NCBI GenBank assembly: GCA_964450715.1
Contig: CAYVFC010000079.1
Coordinates: forward strand, 1 to 36,806
Source of the DNA: CAYVFC01 sp964450715
Lineage (GTDB): Bacteria > Myxococcota_A > Polyangia > Polyangiales > JAFGIB01
Length of the DNA: 36,806 nt
Reading direction: 5' to 3'
The notes under the pieces were generated by a model, which was not told the DNA's origin, did no database searches, and saw nothing but the letters and a program-made list of their open reading frames with translations. Every line of letters starts with the position of its first letter. Position 1 is the first letter of the stretch. Below, one piece after another: positions 16,887 through 26,143 of this stretch. A program made the translations under genes and the position numbers.

Positions 16887-19800
16887 GAGCCATCCGCTCG
16901 GCCAAAAAGGCGACCGGGTGCAGGGCCTTGCGGCCGGTGAAGTGCTCGATCTGACGGCGGCAGCTGAAACCGGGGGCCAGCACCGTGACGTCGGGAACCG
17001 AGTCGCGCACGGCGGGAGCCAGCACGCGCTCGGCGCAAGCGCGGCTGAGGTCGTAGTGCTCCTTCTCGTAGCCGAAGGCGCCGGCCATCCCGCAACAGCT
17101 GGTGTCCAGCACTTCGTATCGGATATCCGGCACCCGATCGAGCACCGATTCCAGCGGTTTCATTCCCGACAGCGCCTTCTGATGGCAATGGCCGTGCACC
17201 AGCACGGCTGACGGTGACGGTGCGAGCGCCATGCCTTTCCAGTTCTGGTCCGGGAGGCGGGCCAGAAGCTCCTCGACCAGCAGGCTGGCCCCGGAAATCT
17301 CCCGCGCCTGCTCGGCCAAACCGCCGCGCAGCAGCGCCGGGTACTCGTCGCGCAAGGTCAGCAAACAGCTGGGCTCGATGCCCACCACCAGCAGCCCGCG
17401 ATCGAGCAGGGGATGAAGCGCCCGCACGTTATGCGCGGCCAGCTGCTCGGCTCGCCCGAGGTGCCCCTTGCTGATGGCCGCCCGGCCGCAGCAGCGGGTA
17501 TCGCCGAGCTGTACCGCGAATCCGGCCGCCTCCAGCAGGCCGACCGCTGCCAGCCCCAGCTCGGGCTCGCAGCGGTCGGTCCAGCAGTCGACGAAGAGCG
17601 CCACCCGGGGACGGCCTTCCGCATCCGCCCCCGCAATACGGGATGCAAACCTGTGACGGAAGCTGTTGCCTACGAAGCGCGGCAGCTGCCGGCGACGGTC
17701 GAAACCGAGTAGCTTCTCAGCTAGCCAGCGCGCGAGCGCCGTGCGCAGCCAGGGCTGGCTCAAGGGAGCCAGCCTTCCGGCCCAGACCGCCACCCGATCG
17801 ATGTGCGCGGTCAGCCAATCGCGCAGACCCTGGCCGCGCTCCCTCCGATAGAGGTCGAGCGTCTCGGCCTTGAAGCGCGCCATGTCCACCCCGGAAGGAC
17901 ATTCGCTCTTGCACGCCTTGCAGGAGAGGCACGGATCGAGGATCTGGCGCACCTCGCTTCCGACCAGCCCTTCCGGCAATCTTCCCTCCATGGCCGCCCG
18001 CAACGCGTTGGCGCGTCCGCGGGTGCTCTGCGCCTCCTCCCGCGTCGCCATATAGGTGGGGCACATGGCGCCGGTAAGCGTCTTGCGGCAATGGCCGACC
18101 CCGGAGCACATCTCCACCGCCCGGTAGAACCCGCCCTCATCCGAATAATCGAACCGGGTCGCGACCTCGGGAACCCGGGCAGCGTCGGGCAACGAGCGCA
18201 GGTTCTGCAAGGGGTCCGGGGTGTCCACGATGCGCCCGGGATTGAGCACCCCGTCGGGATCAAAGGCGGCCTTCACCTGGCGAAAGGCCCGGTAGAGCTC
18301 CGCGCCGAACATCTTCTCCAGGTAGGCGCCGCGCACGATGCCGTCGCCGTGCTCGCCCGAGAGCGCGCCGCCGAGCTCCAGCACCAGGTCGCTGACCTGG
18401 TCCAGGATGGAACGTAGGGCTTGGCGTCCGGATACGCTTTTTAAATCGATCACCGGCCGCACGTGCAGGCAACCCGCGCCCGCGTGTCCGTACCAGCCGG
18501 CGCGGGTTCCGTGCGCCTCCACGATGCGGCGGAAACGCCCCAGGTAGTCGGCCAGCCGCTCCGGGGCTACCGCCGTGTCCTCCACGAAAGCGTGCGGTTT
18601 GGCGTCGCCCTTGATCCCCATCAGCAGCCCTACCCCGGCCTTGCGCAGCGCCCAGATACGCGCCTGATCCCCCTCGTCGCGCAGCAACCGGCAGCTGGCC
18701 CCCGTCCCGCCGACCTGCAGCGCGCGCAACAGACCGGCGGCCCGCTCCTTCAGCTGCGCTTCGTCCTGCCCCTCCAGCTCGATCAGCAACAGCGCGCCCG
18801 GCTCCCCGTCCAGCAGGCCACGGGCCGCGTCATGCGCGATCATCCCCCGCGTCCGCTCCAGGATGAACCCATCCACCAGCTCGACCGCGGCCGGACCGTG
18901 CTCCAGCGCCAGCGGTACGGCCGCGGCGGCTCGCAGCACCTCCGCGAAGCCGGCCAGCAGCAGCACCCTGGCCGGGGGGATGGGGACCAGCCCCAGCCGG
19001 GCCTCCACCACCAGGGCCAGGGTACCCTCGCTTCCCGCTATCAGCCGGCAGAGGTCGACCGCCGCGGACGGTTCGAGCAAGGCGTCCAGGTTATAACCGC
19101 TCACCCGACGCCGAAGGGCCGGGAAGCGCTGCCGGATCTGCTCCGCGTTCCGTTGCGCGATGGCGGGGATAGAACGATAAATATCTCCTTCGAGGCCCTG
19201 CTGTTGTTGCCTGGCTCGCAGCGCCTCTGCTTGCAGCGCCCGCAGCCAGCAGCGGCTGCCGTCCGCGAGCACCACCTTTAGCTCCTGCAGGTGGTCCGCG
19301 GTCAACCCGTGCACCAGCGAGCGGGCGCCGCTCGAGTTGTTGGCGATCATACCGCCGAGGGTGGCGCGCGAGCCGGTGGCCACGTCAGCCCCGAAGCGCA
19401 GGCCGTGCGGGCATAGCGCCCGGTTGAGCTCGTCGAGCACCACGCCGGGCTGCACCCGGACGAAACGACGCTCGGCGTCGATCTCCAGAATGCGGTTCAG
19501 GTAGCGGCTGAAATCCACCTGCAGTCCCGGGCCCACCGCCTGACCGGCGAGCGAGGTGCCAGCGCCGCGCGCGGTCAGGCTCGCCCCCTGCTCTCGGCAG
19601 ACGCGCACGGCCTCCACCACGTCCTGCTCGGTCGCGGGTAGCAGCACCCCGAGCGGCTCGACGCGGTACAGGCTCGCGTCGGTGCTATACAGCTCCCGGC
19701 TCAGCGCGTCGCAGCGCAACTCTCCCTGGATCTTCTCGTGCAGCTGCCGCCCGAGGTCCGCCGCCCCGCCCCGCTCGCCCTCTGCTCGCGAACCGCCCAT
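16849..19800 (-). CDS. FAD-linked oxidase with Fe-S and CCG domains (YdiJ/D-lactate dehydrogenase type)
   Basis: Protein of 983 residues. An FAD-binding PCMH domain (about 45-225) contains GAGTSLAGQAVG and GGMIANNSSGARSLVHG; the FAD-oxidase C-terminal domain follows to about 530. Iron-sulfur ligands appear at C565, C571, C580 (CSGVGHC...MCPTYMATREE) and C624-x2-C627-x2-C630-x3-C634 (CLSCKACKSEC). Two CCG domains end the protein (DTRCCGRAA and DTSCCGMAGAFGYEKEHYD). The family oxidises 2-hydroxy acids such as D-lactate, D-2-hydroxyglutarate or glycolate and passes electrons to the respiratory chain; the exact substrate is not decidable. The ATG at 19800 follows GGGGGAGC. The ybaK gene ends 9 bp upstream on the same strand, so the two likely form an operon. 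Confidence 0.88.
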   Translation of the reverse strand: MGGSRAEGERGGAADLGRQLHEKIQGELRCDALSRELYSTDASLYRVEPLGVLLPATEQDVVEAVRVCREQGASLTARGAGTSLAGQAVGPGLQVDFSRYLNRILEIDAERRFVRVQPGVVLDELNRALCPHGLRFGADVATGSRATLGGMIANNSSGARSLVHGLTADHLQELKVVLADGSRCWLRALQAEALRARQQQQGLEGDIYRSIPAIAQRNAEQIRQRFPALRRRVSGYNLDALLEPSAAVDLCRLIAGSEGTLALVVEARLGLVPIPPARVLLLAGFAEVLRAAAAVPLALEHGPAAVELVDGFILERTRGMIAHDAARGLLDGEPGALLLIELEGQDEAQLKERAAGLLRALQVGGTGASCRLLRDEGDQARIWALRKAGVGLLMGIKGDAKPHAFVEDTAVAPERLADYLGRFRRIVEAHGTRAGWYGHAGAGCLHVRPVIDLKSVSGRQALRSILDQVSDLVLELGGALSGEHGDGIVRGAYLEKMFGAELYRAFRQVKAAFDPDGVLNPGRIVDTPDPLQNLRSLPDAARVPEVATRFDYSDEGGFYRAVEMCSGVGHCRKTLTGAMCPTYMATREEAQSTRGRANALRAAMEGRLPEGLVGSEVRQILDPCLSCKACKSECPSGVDMARFKAETLDLYRRERGQGLRDWLTAHIDRVAVWAGRLAPLSQPWLRTALARWLAEKLLGFDRRRQLPRFVGNSFRHRFASRIAGADAEGRPRVALFVDCWTDRCEPELGLAAVGLLEAAGFAVQLGDTRCCGRAAISKGHLGRAEQLAAHNVRALHPLLDRGLLVVGIEPSCLLTLRDEYPALLRGGLAEQAREISGASLLVEELLARLPDQNWKGMALAPSPSAVLVHGHCHQKALSGMKPLESVLDRVPDIRYEVLDTSCCGMAGAFGYEKEHYDLSRACAERVLAPAVRDSVPDVTVLAPGFSCRRQIEHFTGRKALHPVAFLAERMAPTAATGNRRSVR

Positions 19801-19809
19801 GCTCCCCCG

Positions 19810-20298
19810 CTATTGCCTCTTCCGGGCTGCGCAGAGCGCCGCTGGCGCGGCGCCGGTTGCGCGCAGGTATTCCCCCGGCGCGAGCACGATCTGCAATCCC
19901 TTGACGCCGGCGGATACGGCCATACGTTCCAGCCCGAGCGCGCTTTCATCGAGGTATGCCGGAAAGCTCTTCCTGGCCGCCAGCGCCGTCACCCCCCCTC
20001 TCAGGTAACCGGTCAACGGCTGCACGTCTCTCAACGGCGCCAGGCTCACCCGCCGCTCGCCGCTGGCGCGTCCGAGCGCTTTGAGATCGAGCTCGGCGTC
20101 CCCGGGGATCACCGCGAAGCAGGGGCCGCCGCTATCCCCTCGCGCGAGCAGGGTCTTGAAGACGGTCTCCGCCGGCATATCGATGGCGCGCGCCACCTCG
20201 ACCGCGGTCATGTGCTCCGCGCCCACGCCGTATTCCCTCAGCTCGTAGGCCACGCCGAGAGAATCCAGCAACCGCGCCGCATTGGTCTTTTTGCTCAT
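19810..20298 (-). CDS. ybaK: YbaK/EbsC-type Cys-tRNA(Pro) deacylase
   Basis: Protein of 162 residues, normal for YbaK. The start MSKKTNAARLLDSLGVAYEL matches the family N-terminus, so the longer open frame upstream is not used. VFKTLLARG contains the conserved Lys48 important for deacylation; VIPGDAELDLKALG and TGYLRGGVTAL are further landmarks. YbaK removes cysteine mischarged onto tRNA-Pro after release from prolyl-tRNA synthetase. It precedes the FAD/Fe-S oxidoreductase gene by 9 bp on the same strand. A hairpin repeat lies about 45 bp upstream of its start, in the 297-bp gap to the divergent lipoprotein gene. Confidence 0.9.
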   Translation of the reverse strand: MSKKTNAARLLDSLGVAYELREYGVGAEHMTAVEVARAIDMPAETVFKTLLARGDSGGPCFAVIPGDAELDLKALGRASGERRVSLAPLRDVQPLTGYLRGGVTALAARKSFPAYLDESALGLERMAVSAGVKGLQIVLAPGEYLRATGAAPAALCAARKRQ

Positions 20299-20340
20299 GT
20301 CTGCCGCGAAAAGCTCTCCGATCGCGCTTTTGGGCACATC

Positions 20341-20378
20341 CGAAAAATACTCGGTCCGTATTTTCGAGATCTGCTCTA
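20341..20378. repeat. Dispersed hairpin repeat, copy 1 (AAAATAC/GTATTTT)
   Basis: AAAATAC and GTATTTT enclose TCGGTCC, giving a 7-bp stem; about 12 nt later comes TGCTCTA. The same arrangement recurs at 36721-36755 with small indels (CGAAATACTCGGTCCGCATT, then TGCTCTA). It lies upstream of ybaK in a 297-bp gap without other genes. It could be a mobile repeat or a regulatory site. Confidence 0.5.
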
Positions 20379-20595
20379 CTTTCCCCCGGTTCTCGTGGCG
20401 CGGCAAGCCTGCAGCCCGAACGAAAACGGGCGAAGCGTCAGGACCGATCCGGAGGCAAAAGGCGGTTTGCAGCTCGCCGGCTTCTCTCTTGTGCTGTGCC
20501 TTGTTGCGCGATACAACTGCCGGGGCCTCGACGGTGGGCTTGCGTTCAGCACTGCCGGCCGCTACATCGAGGATCGGACGCGAGGAGGCGCGAGC

Positions 20596-21027
20596 ATGAA
20601 AGCGAAATGGCACCGAGGAATTCTAGCCGGGCTGTTGCTGACCGGCATGGTCGCATTGTTGTCCTGCTCGGAGGACAATCCCGATGAGTGCTACAGCGAC
20701 GCCGATTGCCCCCCCGCGAGCAATGCCAAGGCGACGATCTGCGTCAAGACCTACTATAACTCCGGTATTCCTAGCGGCGGCTACTGCGCGGAGTGTGTCG
20801 AAGACTCGGACTGCACCGATCCGACCATGCCGACCTGCGATACCCTTTTCAACACCTGCGTATGCAAGTCGGACTCCGGGATCTGCGGCCTCGACGAAGG
20901 GGGCATTCCCGACGGAGGCATGGCCGGCAGCGGCGGCGGCGGCGCCGGCAGCGGCGGCGCGGGCGCTCCGGACGACGCGGGACAGGTGGACTCAGCGGCG
21001 TCCGAGTCCGACGACGCGGGGCAGTGA
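20596..21027 (+). CDS. Short Cys-rich lipoprotein
   Basis: Protein of 143 residues. The signal segment MKAKWHRGILAGLLL leads to LLSC, Cys24 being the lipidation site. A Cys-rich module follows (about 31-100) with the CYSDADCP and CVEDSDCTDP style common in Myxococcota surface proteins. A Gly/Ala/Asp-rich tail ends it. The ATG at 20596 is preceded by GAGGAGG. Function unknown. Followed on the same strand after 44 bp by the giant P-type ATPase gene. Confidence 0.75.
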   Translation: MKAKWHRGILAGLLLTGMVALLSCSEDNPDECYSDADCPPASNAKATICVKTYYNSGIPSGGYCAECVEDSDCTDPTMPTCDTLFNTCVCKSDSGICGLDEGGIPDGGMAGSGGGGAGSGGAGAPDDAGQVDSAASESDDAGQ

Positions 21028-21071
21028 GCATACGACCTACATTCTCGACCCAGAAGCAGTGCTGAAGCGGT

Positions 21072-24000
21072 ATGCCCCTTCGCGATCGCATAGCATCGTT
21101 CGCGCGTCTATTTAAAGAGCGCCCCCGCAAGACCAGCTCCGCGGACGGCCTGACCTTCATCGAGTTCCGCGATATCGGAACCGCCCAGCTCGAGGCGTTC
21201 AACAGCGCCGTCCAGGAGCGAGTAGCGTCCCTGACCGGTGTGATATGGGTCGAGGTCAATCCGCACACACGCCGGGTGATGGTCAGCCACGATCCCTACC
21301 GGGTGTCCGCGCAAAGGCTGGTAGAGGCGGTGCAGGAGGTAGAAGGGTCACTGCCGCCAGCCTCGGGCGACGAGCTGGACGGCTCCCGCCAGCTTCCGGA
21401 CGACGAGATCCTGGAGCTGCAGCGAGCGGTGGAGCTGCTGGCCGACGCGGCGGGCTTGGGGCTGGGGCTGGGGCTGCGCGTGGTTCCGCTCACCCCCACC
21501 TCGCTGGGGGTTAATGCGACGGCGCTTCTCTCCCTGGTCAAGCACGTGCAGAGACTCCGCAGCGATCTGGACGAGCTGCTGGGCCCCGAGCGCACCGATC
21601 TGCTTCTGAATCTGGCCACGGCGCTGACCCAGGCCATTTCCGAGCGTCCGCTCTCGTCTATCGTCGATGTCGTCCGCAAGCTGGAAGCCCTGCGCGAGCT
21701 GCGCGCCAGGCGCGGGGTGTGGGAAGCGAGAAAGGACCAGCTCTGTAGCTCGCATCCCGCGCGCAATACGGTGGAAAAACCGGTGGCAACGGCAAGACCC
21801 GCCGACCTGCCGCCCGGGCCGGTAGACCGCTACGCGGGGCGCGCCTGGATGATCGCCGCCTCCAACTTCGGTCTGAGCTTGATGACGACGCGTCGGCCGA
21901 GCAGCGCCACGGCGGCCGCCTTCGGGGCGCTGCCCAGCCCGGCCTGGCTCGGGCGGGAGACCTACGCCTCGGAGCTGACCCGGGTGCTCTCCAGGCGGGG
22001 GATACTGGTGATGGCGCCCGACGCCCTGCGACGCCTGGATCGTATGGATTGCCTGATCCTGGACGGCGAGCTCGTCCGGCAGGCGGGATTTACCCTGGGC
22101 GAGATGGCGGCGCTGCCCGGTACGGATGCAGAGACGGCTCGCCGCAAGGCGCGCGTCCTGTTCAACCCGGAGCGACCGCTGGAGGTTCAACAGAGCAAGC
22201 AGTGGACCCTGGGCCCGCGCGAGGCCCTTCCGGTCGAAAACCGCGGCGAGGTCGAGGCGGAAGCTACCCGGCTCGCCGCTCGCGGGGAGATCGTGCTCGC
22301 CTTGTCGCAGAACGACCGCATCGTCGCGCTGCAACAGATCAACATCGTGCCGCCGACCGGCGTCGAGGAGCTAATCCAGGCGGCAGAGAAATCGGGCTTG
22401 CGGGTGATTATCTCGTCGAACGATCGATCGGTAGTAGAGGCGCTCGACGTCTACGAGTTGGTACCCGGCGGCGCGCGCGCGCGCGCGGCCATTCAACAGC
22501 TGCAGAGTCAGGGACACTGCGTATGCTATGTCGGCACCTCGGGCGCGCCCGCCTTCGAGGTGGCCGACTGCGGAATCGCGCTCTTCAAGCCGAACAAGCC
22601 CGCACCCTGGGCCGCCCATATCATCTGCGGAGAGAGCCTCTACGACGTCCGCACCTTGATCCGCGCCTGCGCCGAGGCGCGGAACATATCGAAGCACAGC
22701 GTACGCTACGCGCTCGGCGCCGCCATCGTCAGCACCCTGGTCTCGGGCGGGTCACACCGACGCAATCCCTCTCGACGCGTCGCCTTCACGGTCAGCGCCG
22801 CCAGCCTGATGGCCATGACCAACGCCGTACGCAACGCGACCGGCCTCGACCGCGAACAGGTGCTGCCCGCGCGCGATCCCACGCCCTGGCACGCGCTGGA
22901 CAGCGAGGGGGTGCTGGCCCGCCTCAACAGCTCGCGACAGGGGCTCTCGCGACAGTCGGCGCTGGCCCGCGTCACCTCCTCGGAGCGGGTTCGCAGCGCG
23001 ACCACCGGCCCCATCGACCTCGTCCTGGAGGAGCTGTTCAATCCGCTCACCCCGCTGCTGGCCGCCAGCGCCGGCCTGTCCGCGCTGGTCGGCTCCACCG
23101 CCGACGCGGCCATGGTGGCGGGAGCCGGGGGGCTAACAGCCCTGATCGGCGGCGTGCAGCGCTACCGTACCGAGCGATCGATCCGGCAGCTGGTGGGCGG
23201 AGCGCGACGGCCGGTCCGGGTCTGGCGCGACGGAGTGCTGACCGAGCAGGACGCCGATCTCGTGCGCTTGGTGCCGGGCGACGTGATCAAGCTGGGACCC
23301 GGCGACGAGATCCCGGCCGACTGCCGGCTGCTGGAAGCGCAGGGGCTGGAGATCGACTCGGCGGCGCTGACCGGCGAGTCGCTGCCCATCCCCAAGACTG
23401 CCGATCCCTGCTACCAGGCAAGCATCGCCGACCGGACTTGCATGCTCTATGCCGGGACCACGGTCGCCGCCGGGCACGGCTCCGCCGTGGTGGTCGCGGT
23501 CGGCGACCGGACCGAATCGCACCGCACGGCCGTCTCGGCCGACAGGTCCTCCGCGCAGGGCGGCGTGGAGAAGCGGCTGCGTTCGCTGATGAGCATGACC
23601 GCGCCGGTGGCGTTGACCGCGGGAGCCGCGCTCACCGGCGCCGGCCTGCTGCGAGGCCGAAGCCTGGAGGAGCTGGTAGACGCCGGCGTCGGCCTGGCCG
23701 TGGCCTCGGTGCCCGAGGGCCTGCCGTTGCTGGCCACCGCCGCCCAGCTCTCGGCGGCGCAGCGGCTTTCGGAGCGCGGCGCCATGGTCCGCAATCCCCG
23801 TTGCGTGGAGGCCCTGGGCCGCGTGGACGTGATCTGCCTGGACAAGACCGGGACGCTGACCGAGGGACGCATCGAGCTCAGGGCCATTCACGACGGCGAG
23901 GAGGCGCAGCGGATGCAACAGCTGGGCACAATCGCCCGGCGAGCGCTATCGGCGGCGTTGCGCTGCGCCTCGTCCACCAGCGAAAGCGCCGGGGACGCGG

Positions 24001-25553
24001 ACCCGATGGACCGGGCATTGGTCCGCGGCGCCACCGCCGCCGAGGTCATTACCGTGGCCAGCGAAACCGAGCGACGCCTGGCGGAGCTGCCCTTCGATCC
24101 CGCCCGCGGCTTTCACGCCACGCTCACCCAGACCGAAAAGGGCCGCGTGATCACGGTCAAGGGAATACCCGAGCTGGTGCTGGAACGCTGCAGCTCCTGG
24201 GCCGGGGAAAAGAGGAGCAAGAAGCTCAGCAAGGCGGCGCGCAGCAAGCTGCACGAGGAGGTCGACCGGCTGGCGGCCGACGGGCTGCGCGTGGTAGCCG
24301 TGGCCGAAAAGCGCCTATCGTCGAGCGACGAGCAACCGGCCCTGGAATCGGTCACCGATCTGGTCGGCCTGGGTCTGTTGCTCTTCCGCGATCGGGTACG
24401 CCCCACGGCCCGGACCGCCATCGAGGCGCTGCGCTCGGCCGGACTGCGCGTGATCATGCTCACCGGAGACCACCCCAACGCGGCCGCGGCCGTGGCCGAC
24501 GAGCTGGGACTGAGCGGCCGCACCACGCCCATCAACGGCGCAGATCTGGTGCGGATGTCGGAACAGGAGCTCGGGAGCAGGCTCGAGCACTCCTCGGTCT
24601 TCTCCCGCGTCACCCCCACGCAAAAGGTACGGGTGATACGGGCCATGCAGCAGTCCGGACACGTGGTGGCCATGGTGGGCGACGGCGCCAACGACGCTCC
24701 CGGTATACGCGCTGCAGACGCGGGGTTGGCCGTGGGCGAGCGGAGCACGGCGGCCGCGCGCAGCGCTGCCGACATCGTCCTGCCCGAGGCGCGCATCGAG
24801 ACCGTTGTCGACGCCATCGCGGAAGGACGCGCCATGTGGGTGTCGGTCCGCGACGCGGTCTCCATCCTGGTGGGAGGCAACCTGGGGGAGATCGGCTTCT
24901 CGGTGGGAGCGGGCTTCCTCTCCGGCCGCTCACCTCTCAATCCCAGGCAGCTGCTGTTGGTTAACCTGCTCACCGACGTGGCGCCGGCCATGGCCATCGC
25001 CGTACGCCCCCCCTTGGAAGCGGAACTGTCCGCGCTGGCCCGCGAGGGCCCGCGCGCCTCGCTAGGCACGCCGCTCAATAAAGAGATCGCCTCGCGAGCG
25101 GTGGCCACCACCATGGGAGCGAGCAGCGGCTGGCTGGTGGGACGCCTGACCGGAAGCCGGGAACGGGCGAGCACCATCGGCCTGGTATCGCTGGTCGGCT
25201 CGCAGCTGGGGCAAACGCTGCTGCACGGAGGCCTGAGCGCCCCGGTAGTGCTGACCAGCCTCGGTTCCTCCGCCGTCCTGTTCGGCATTGTGCAGGTACC
25301 CGGGCTCAGCCACCTGTTCGGCTGTCGCCCTCTCGATCCGCTGGGCTGGGCCACGGCGGTCGGCGCCTCGGCCTGGGCCACCGGCGCCTCGGTGCTGGTA
25401 CCCAACCTGGCCGACCGAGCCCTGGAAAGGATGCGCGAGATCGGCACCGAGATCGGAGTCCCCCCGGCCGTGCTGGAGAAGGGCGCCGACGCCCTGCGCA
25501 AGCTCGCCGAGGCCTCCGATACGGGCGAGGAGCCGCTGATGGTCGAGATCTGA
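21072..25553 (+). CDS. CtpH/CtpI-like tandem P-type ATPase (degenerate N-half, intact C-half)
   Basis: Protein of 1493 residues, close in length and layout to mycobacterial CtpH and CtpI. The C-terminal half is a complete cation-pump P-type ATPase: TGES (767-770), PEGLP (881-885), DKTGTLTEG with phosphorylatable Asp924, TGD (1131-1133) and GDGAND (1203-1208), plus several membrane helices. The N-terminal half (about 250-600) repeats the P-type pattern in decayed form: DKTGTL becomes DGEL (from Asp331), TGD becomes SSN, and GDGxNDAPA becomes GTSGAPAFEVADCGIAL. A ferredoxin-like HMA-type domain may occupy about 20-95 (VIWVEVNPHTRRVMVSHDPY). The transported ion is not decidable from sequence. 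The internal pseudo-pump half is probably structural or regulatory, as known for this subfamily by architecture only. Confidence 0.85.
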   Translation: MPLRDRIASFARLFKERPRKTSSADGLTFIEFRDIGTAQLEAFNSAVQERVASLTGVIWVEVNPHTRRVMVSHDPYRVSAQRLVEAVQEVEGSLPPASGDELDGSRQLPDDEILELQRAVELLADAAGLGLGLGLRVVPLTPTSLGVNATALLSLVKHVQRLRSDLDELLGPERTDLLLNLATALTQAISERPLSSIVDVVRKLEALRELRARRGVWEARKDQLCSSHPARNTVEKPVATARPADLPPGPVDRYAGRAWMIAASNFGLSLMTTRRPSSATAAAFGALPSPAWLGRETYASELTRVLSRRGILVMAPDALRRLDRMDCLILDGELVRQAGFTLGEMAALPGTDAETARRKARVLFNPERPLEVQQSKQWTLGPREALPVENRGEVEAEATRLAARGEIVLALSQNDRIVALQQINIVPPTGVEELIQAAEKSGLRVIISSNDRSVVEALDVYELVPGGARARAAIQQLQSQGHCVCYVGTSGAPAFEVADCGIALFKPNKPAPWAAHIICGESLYDVRTLIRACAEARNISKHSVRYALGAAIVSTLVSGGSHRRNPSRRVAFTVSAASLMAMTNAVRNATGLDREQVLPARDPTPWHALDSEGVLARLNSSRQGLSRQSALARVTSSERVRSATTGPIDLVLEELFNPLTPLLAASAGLSALVGSTADAAMVAGAGGLTALIGGVQRYRTERSIRQLVGGARRPVRVWRDGVLTEQDADLVRLVPGDVIKLGPGDEIPADCRLLEAQGLEIDSAALTGESLPIPKTADPCYQASIADRTCMLYAGTTVAAGHGSAVVVAVGDRTESHRTAVSADRSSAQGGVEKRLRSLMSMTAPVALTAGAALTGAGLLRGRSLEELVDAGVGLAVASVPEGLPLLATAAQLSAAQRLSERGAMVRNPRCVEALGRVDVICLDKTGTLTEGRIELRAIHDGEEAQRMQQLGTIARRALSAALRCASSTSESAGDADPMDRALVRGATAAEVITVASETERRLAELPFDPARGFHATLTQTEKGRVITVKGIPELVLERCSSWAGEKRSKKLSKAARSKLHEEVDRLAADGLRVVAVAEKRLSSSDEQPALESVTDLVGLGLLLFRDRVRPTARTAIEALRSAGLRVIMLTGDHPNAAAAVADELGLSGRTTPINGADLVRMSEQELGSRLEHSSVFSRVTPTQKVRVIRAMQQSGHVVAMVGDGANDAPGIRAADAGLAVGERSTAAARSAADIVLPEARIETVVDAIAEGRAMWVSVRDAVSILVGGNLGEIGFSVGAGFLSGRSPLNPRQLLLVNLLTDVAPAMAIAVRPPLEAELSALAREGPRASLGTPLNKEIASRAVATTMGASSGWLVGRLTGSRERASTIGLVSLVGSQLGQTLLHGGLSAPVVLTSLGSSAVLFGIVQVPGLSHLFGCRPLDPLGWATAVGASAWATGASVLVPNLADRALERMREIGTEIGVPPAVLEKGADALRKLAEASDTGEEPLMVEI

Positions 25554-25559
25554 CCTCGC

Positions 25560-25595
25560 GCCGCCCGGGCGCAGCACGGTCGCCGCCCGGGCGCA
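25560..25595. repeat. Direct repeat of a GC palindrome after the ATPase gene
   Basis: GCCGCCCGGGCGCA occurs at 25560-25573 and 25582-25595. Each copy contains the perfect palindrome CGCCCGGGCG, so the pair can form either two small hairpins or a larger one. It lies just after the stop codon of the ATPase gene and may terminate transcription, but no T-tract follows. Confidence 0.4.
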
Positions 25596-25631
25596 ATCCC
25601 TGAAACCCATTCTCCTATTCGTTTGCGCCTA

Positions 25632-25813
25632 AGGAGGCACCGCAAAATAAACGATACGAGACCGGGCGCGTCGGCGGAGCGCAATCGCGAGCGCGCCCGG
25701 AGGAAAAACCGCAGCAATAGCAGCGCTATTTCGAGGATTTTTCCGAGGACGAAAGCCGCGGTTGCGCCCGCCCACGCGGCCGCAACCGGATCGTTTATTT
25801 TGCGGTGCCTCCT
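25632..25813. mobile_element. 182-bp inverted-repeat element (MITE-like), complete copy
   Basis: Perfect 24-bp terminal inverted repeats, AGGAGGCACCGCAAAATAAA with CGAT following, lie at 25632-25655 and 25790-25813. The interior holds further GC-rich inverted segments (for example around 25754-25789) and no gene. The last 51 bp (25763-25813) are exactly the reverse complement of 36756-36806, where a second copy enters the window edge. A 21-bp interior segment (25716-25736) also recurs inverted at 36662-36682. Size, terminal repeats and copy number suggest a non-autonomous element; no duplicated target flank is obvious. Confidence 0.75.
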
Positions 25814-26091
25814 AAGCCTGGATTCAGGCGGCCGCGTAGCCCGCGACCGGCGCCAGACACACGACCTCGGCGTCCTGCTCGGTCAGCGCGCCGGTATCGA
25901 GGTGGACCAAAGACTAGGTTCCGCGAACGGTTGGTTCCTTGATCAGTTCTATTGTCTTTAAGAACAGCCCGATCGGGTCTTTCAGCCCCCCGGCTCGGCC
26001 TCTGAACCCCCTGCGGGGCGATGCCGGCCCGCATGCCCCGACTGGTGCTCTTCTCTCGAAGATACCCTCAACCTTCCCCTGGCTTCCCTTA
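25814..26091. other. Gene-free stretch between the element and the hicAB promoter
   Basis: No credible gene. On the minus strand short disjoint open segments (such as DPIGLFLKTIELIKE and HLDTGALTEQDAEV) suggest a decayed coding remnant, but they are interrupted by stops and I recognise no family. The base composition becomes more AT-rich toward the hicAB promoter. Confidence 0.4.
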
Positions 26092-26138
26092 TTGAAGAGA
26101 TTTGCATTTAACGTTATAGTACTAATGTAGTACTATAA
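26092..26138 (+). promoter_or_regulatory. hicAB promoter with overlapping palindromic operator
   Basis: TTGAAG (26092-26097) and TATAGT (26115-26120) are spaced 17 bp, a good sigma-70 promoter. Overlapping the -10 box is a 10-bp perfect inverted repeat, TTATAGTACT at 26114-26123 and AGTACTATAA at 26129-26138, with a 5-nt centre. The HicB C-terminal ribbon-helix-helix domain is a natural candidate to bind it, giving autorepression. The predicted transcript starts near 26127, leaving a leader of only about 17 nt before the hicA GTG. Confidence 0.7.
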
Positions 26139-26143
26139 GCTCT

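Noticed and set aside
22049..24964. 971-codon open frame in another frame of the giant ATPase gene
   Set aside because: Arg/Gly/Ala-rich shadow frame; the P-type ATPase frame has all the motifs.
25795..26034. Minus-strand open frame of 79 codons near the 182-bp element
   Set aside because: Begins inside the element's flank, has no ribosome-binding site, and its translation is not recognisable.
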